From contig NZ_JH976537.1 in the NCBI RefSeq assembly GCF_000309385.1, positions 1,197,425 to 1,261,424 of the forward strand: DNA of 64,000 nt, in the 5' to 3' direction. Source of the DNA: Nodosilinea nodulosa PCC 7104 (GTDB lineage: Bacteria; Cyanobacteriota; Cyanobacteriia; Phormidesmidales; Phormidesmidaceae). Shown here in pieces: positions 62,130-64,000 of this stretch (positions are counted from its first letter, which is position 1; the number at the start of each line of letters is the position of its first letter). A model generated the notes under the pieces. That model had not been told where the DNA came from. It saw only the letters and a program-made list of their open reading frames with translations, and searched no databases. Made by a program: the position numbers and the translations under genes.

Positions 62130-62810
62130 CTACCCCAACGCTTCGATTAGGGCTTCGGAGTGGGCCACTGCGCCAAAGACACCGCCCTGCATTTTGACCA
62201 TCTTCAGCGCGGCCAGATGGTTGCCGTAGTCGGTGGCGCCGGTGCAGTCGGACAGCAGCAGGCATTCGTAGCCGCGATCGTTGGCGTCGCGCATGGTGGT
62301 GTGCACGCACACGTCGGTGGTAATGCCTGCGAGAATGATATTCTGAATGCCTTTGCGGTGCAGCACCAGGTCCAGGTCGGTGGCGTAGAAGGAGCCTTTG
62401 CCGGGCTTGTCGATCACGACTTCGCCGGGTAGCGGTTGCAGTTCAGGGATTAGCTCCCAGCCGGGTTCGCCCCGCACCAGAATGCGCCCGCAGGGGCCGG
62501 GGTCGCCGATGCCCGCGCCGATCTGGCGCGATCGCCACTGTTTGTTTTCCGGCAGGTCGGCCAGGTCGGGGCGATGGCCCTCGCGGGTGTGGATGATGGT
62601 GAAGTGGCGATCGCGCAGCACCCCCAGCAGCTTGGCAATCGGCTCAATCGGGGCGCGGGTGAGGGACAGGTCGTAGCCCATCTTGTCGACATAGCCGCCG
62701 ATGCCGCAAAAATCGGTCTGCATGTCGATCACAATCAGCGCCGTATTCTCGGGCCGCAAATCCCCGTTGTAGGGATACGGATAGGGCTCGGCTTCAACAA
62801 AAACTCCCAT
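62130..62810 (-). CDS. Biuret-amidohydrolase-like cysteine hydrolase, copy 2
   Basis: A 226-aa paralog of the hydrolase at 59345. Asp in [16 protein letters not shown], Lys in [16 protein letters not shown], Cys in [20 protein letters not shown]. The motif set is close to characterised biuret amidohydrolases; a ureide from pyrimidine or triazine breakdown is the probable substrate. GAGAGAACC precedes the ATG at 62810. Between the ABC permease and ATPase genes. Confidence 0.9.
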   Translation of the reverse strand: MGVFVEAEPYPYPYNGDLRPENTALIVIDMQTDFCGIGGYVDKMGYDLSLTRAPIEPIAKLLGVLRDRHFTIIHTREGHRPDLADLPENKQWRSRQIGAGIGDPGPCGRILVRGEPGWELIPELQPLPGEVVIDKPGKGSFYATDLDLVLHRKGIQNIILAGITTDVCVHTTMRDANDRGYECLLLSDCTGATDYGNHLAALKMVKMQGGVFGAVAHSEALIEALG

Positions 62811-62964
62811 GGGTTCTCTCCATTGTGATGGCTAACGAGGTGCCGTAGATACTGTTCTGCGTCATGGCTGCGTCATGGCAGGGGTAAAACGGGGTCGACT
62901 GGGATCGACTGGGATCGCGATCGCCTGAGCTATCTAGCTTGCGCTAAACGTCCGGCTCAAACTG

Positions 62965-63894
62965 TTACTCCTGAGCCTGACCCAGCGCCCCTGGCGCGCC
63001 GGTCAGCGTCCGCTTCGGCGAGCAGGTGACGATCATAATAATCAGCGTCAAAATATACGGCGACGCGTTGAACAGGTAGTAATAAGAGTCAATACCCACC
63101 GATTGCAGCGCCGGGCCGATCGCCTGGGCGCCGCCAAACAGCAGCGAGGCATAGAGACACTGCACCGGGTTCCAGCGGGCAAAAATCACCAGGGCCACGG
63201 CCATTAAGCCCTGGCCGCTGGAGATCCGCTCGGACCAGCTGCCGGGGTAAAACAGGGACAGCGACGCCCCGCCAATGCCCGCCAAAAAGCTGCCCGCCAC
63301 AATGCTGGCCATCCGCACTTTAAAGATTGAAATGCCCATGGCCCGAGCGGCATCGGGGCTGTCGCCCACGGCGCGCACCAGCAAACCCCAGCGGCTGGAG
63401 CGAAAGAACCACTGCATCAGGGGCGCGATCGCCACCCCCGCCAAAAACAGCGGGCTAATTTGCAGCGCCGACTGCACCTGGGGCATCTGGCTCCAGGCCC
63501 CCAGCGAAATCACCGGCAGCTGCGGGGCCGAGGGCTGAATAAACGGCTTGCCCAAAAAGAAAGCCAGGCCGCTGCCGAAAATGATCATGGCAATGCCCAC
63601 CGCCACATCGTTGACGCGGGGCTGCTGCGAGAGCCAGCCGTGGATGCAGCCCAAAAACATGCCCGCCACCCCCGCCACGATTACCCCCAGCCAGGGCGAC
63701 CCGGTCAGGTACGACACGGCGTAGGCGCTCATCGCCCCCATCAGCAGCGTGCCCTCCAGGCCCAGGTTGATCTTGCCGCTCTTTTCGGTCAGGCACTCCC
63801 CCAGACTGACAAACAGAAACGGGGCGCTTCCCCGCAGGGTTCCAGCAATAATGGCGAGGGGAATGCCCCACCACCCTAAGGCTTCACTGGCCAT
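62965..63894 (-). CDS. ABC transporter permease (nucleoside/BMP type)
   Basis: A 309-aa permease of the YufQ type with eight to ten hydrophobic helices. The marker is SGKINLGLEGTLLMGAMSAY near the N-terminus, with a later RAVGDSPDAARAMGISIFKV coupling helix. GGAGAG lies nine bases before the ATG at 63894; the extended frame to 63927 adds no homology. The second permease and the substrate-binding protein are expected to the right, outside the window. Confidence 0.92.
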   Translation of the reverse strand: MASEALGWWGIPLAIIAGTLRGSAPFLFVSLGECLTEKSGKINLGLEGTLLMGAMSAYAVSYLTGSPWLGVIVAGVAGMFLGCIHGWLSQQPRVNDVAVGIAMIIFGSGLAFFLGKPFIQPSAPQLPVISLGAWSQMPQVQSALQISPLFLAGVAIAPLMQWFFRSSRWGLLVRAVGDSPDAARAMGISIFKVRMASIVAGSFLAGIGGASLSLFYPGSWSERISSGQGLMAVALVIFARWNPVQCLYASLLFGGAQAIGPALQSVGIDSYYYLFNASPYILTLIIMIVTCSPKRTLTGAPGALGQAQE

Positions 63895-64000
63895 GGTTCT
63901 TACTCTCCGTAGGTTTATGGATTGCACTAAGCTCGGAATTGGTTAAGGTTTATCCCCTCATGGGAGGGCTACCGCTTACACACAAATACATCTCATCTGT
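63895..64000. other. Leader of the ABC operon
   Basis: 106 bp without a clear frame at the window end, either promoter or spacer to an upstream permease gene. No NtcA-type GTA-N8-TAC was found here. Confidence 0.3.

Noticed and set aside
61993-62310. N-terminal extension of the ABC ATPase
   Set aside because: It runs through a C-rich repeat and into the neighbouring hydrolase gene in another frame; homology begins at 61992.

Overview
The window is a chromosomal segment of a cyanobacterium. Evidence: frequent HIP1 octamers (GCGATCGC); a PII protein with Ser49 and Tyr51; the SbtA/SbtB bicarbonate-uptake pair; a helical carotenoid protein; PxcA; a PAP/fibrillin protein; DUF3134; and an alternative cytochrome oxidase cluster. 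Gene content and the GC-rich coding sequence suggest a filamentous Leptolyngbya/Nodosilinea-type lineage, but that placement is inference.

Layout. 1-2.9 kb: an ABC permease, then a decayed stretch with remnants of a cation/H+ antiporter and of a GAF-domain sensor. 2.9-12.8 kb: a chemosensory-type cluster (pentapeptide-repeat protein, CheR-TPR, tandem CheW, MCP, hybrid CheA with two Hpt domains, CheB, and a convergent single-domain response regulator). 13-24.5 kb: housekeeping and cyanobacterial conserved genes (MFS transporter, amino-acid decarboxylase, ilvC, glnB, mraY, fibrillin, orphan M41-like protease). 24.6-36.8 kb: a 1092-aa TamB-like N-terminus fused to an unrecognised domain, a DD-carboxypeptidase, an AEC transporter, a CBS protein, malQ, RidA, gshB, msrA and a possible papain-like protein. 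37-43.5 kb: the most striking locus. An NrtR-like Nudix regulator and its twin palindromes diverge from PP2C phosphatase, ADP-ribosylglycohydrolase, kinase with Zn ribbon, nicotinamidase-like hydrolase and vWA protein. 43.7-47.9 kb: a BrnT/BrnA pair, a metallo-beta-lactamase-fold lactonase-like protein, a clan GH-J-like protein and PxcA. 48.2-52.7 kb: two DUF2231 membrane proteins and an alternative oxidase whose subunit II has lost most CuA ligands. 52.7-59.1 kb: an RHH-like/HNH pair, a GMC oxidoreductase, a lipoprotein, the sbtA-sbtB-carbonic anhydrase operon and a solo carotenoid protein. 59.3-64 kb: a leftward operon with an ABC uptake system of the nucleoside (BMP) type, two biuret-amidohydrolase-like hydrolases and a cupin.

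Two sequence-level signals cut across the genes. A 104-bp palindromic element occurs in four full copies plus one decayed copy. Octamer-type C-rich tracts sit immediately before the start codons of at least four genes in place of a Shine-Dalgarno sequence.

All functional statements come from reading motifs by eye; no database search was run.
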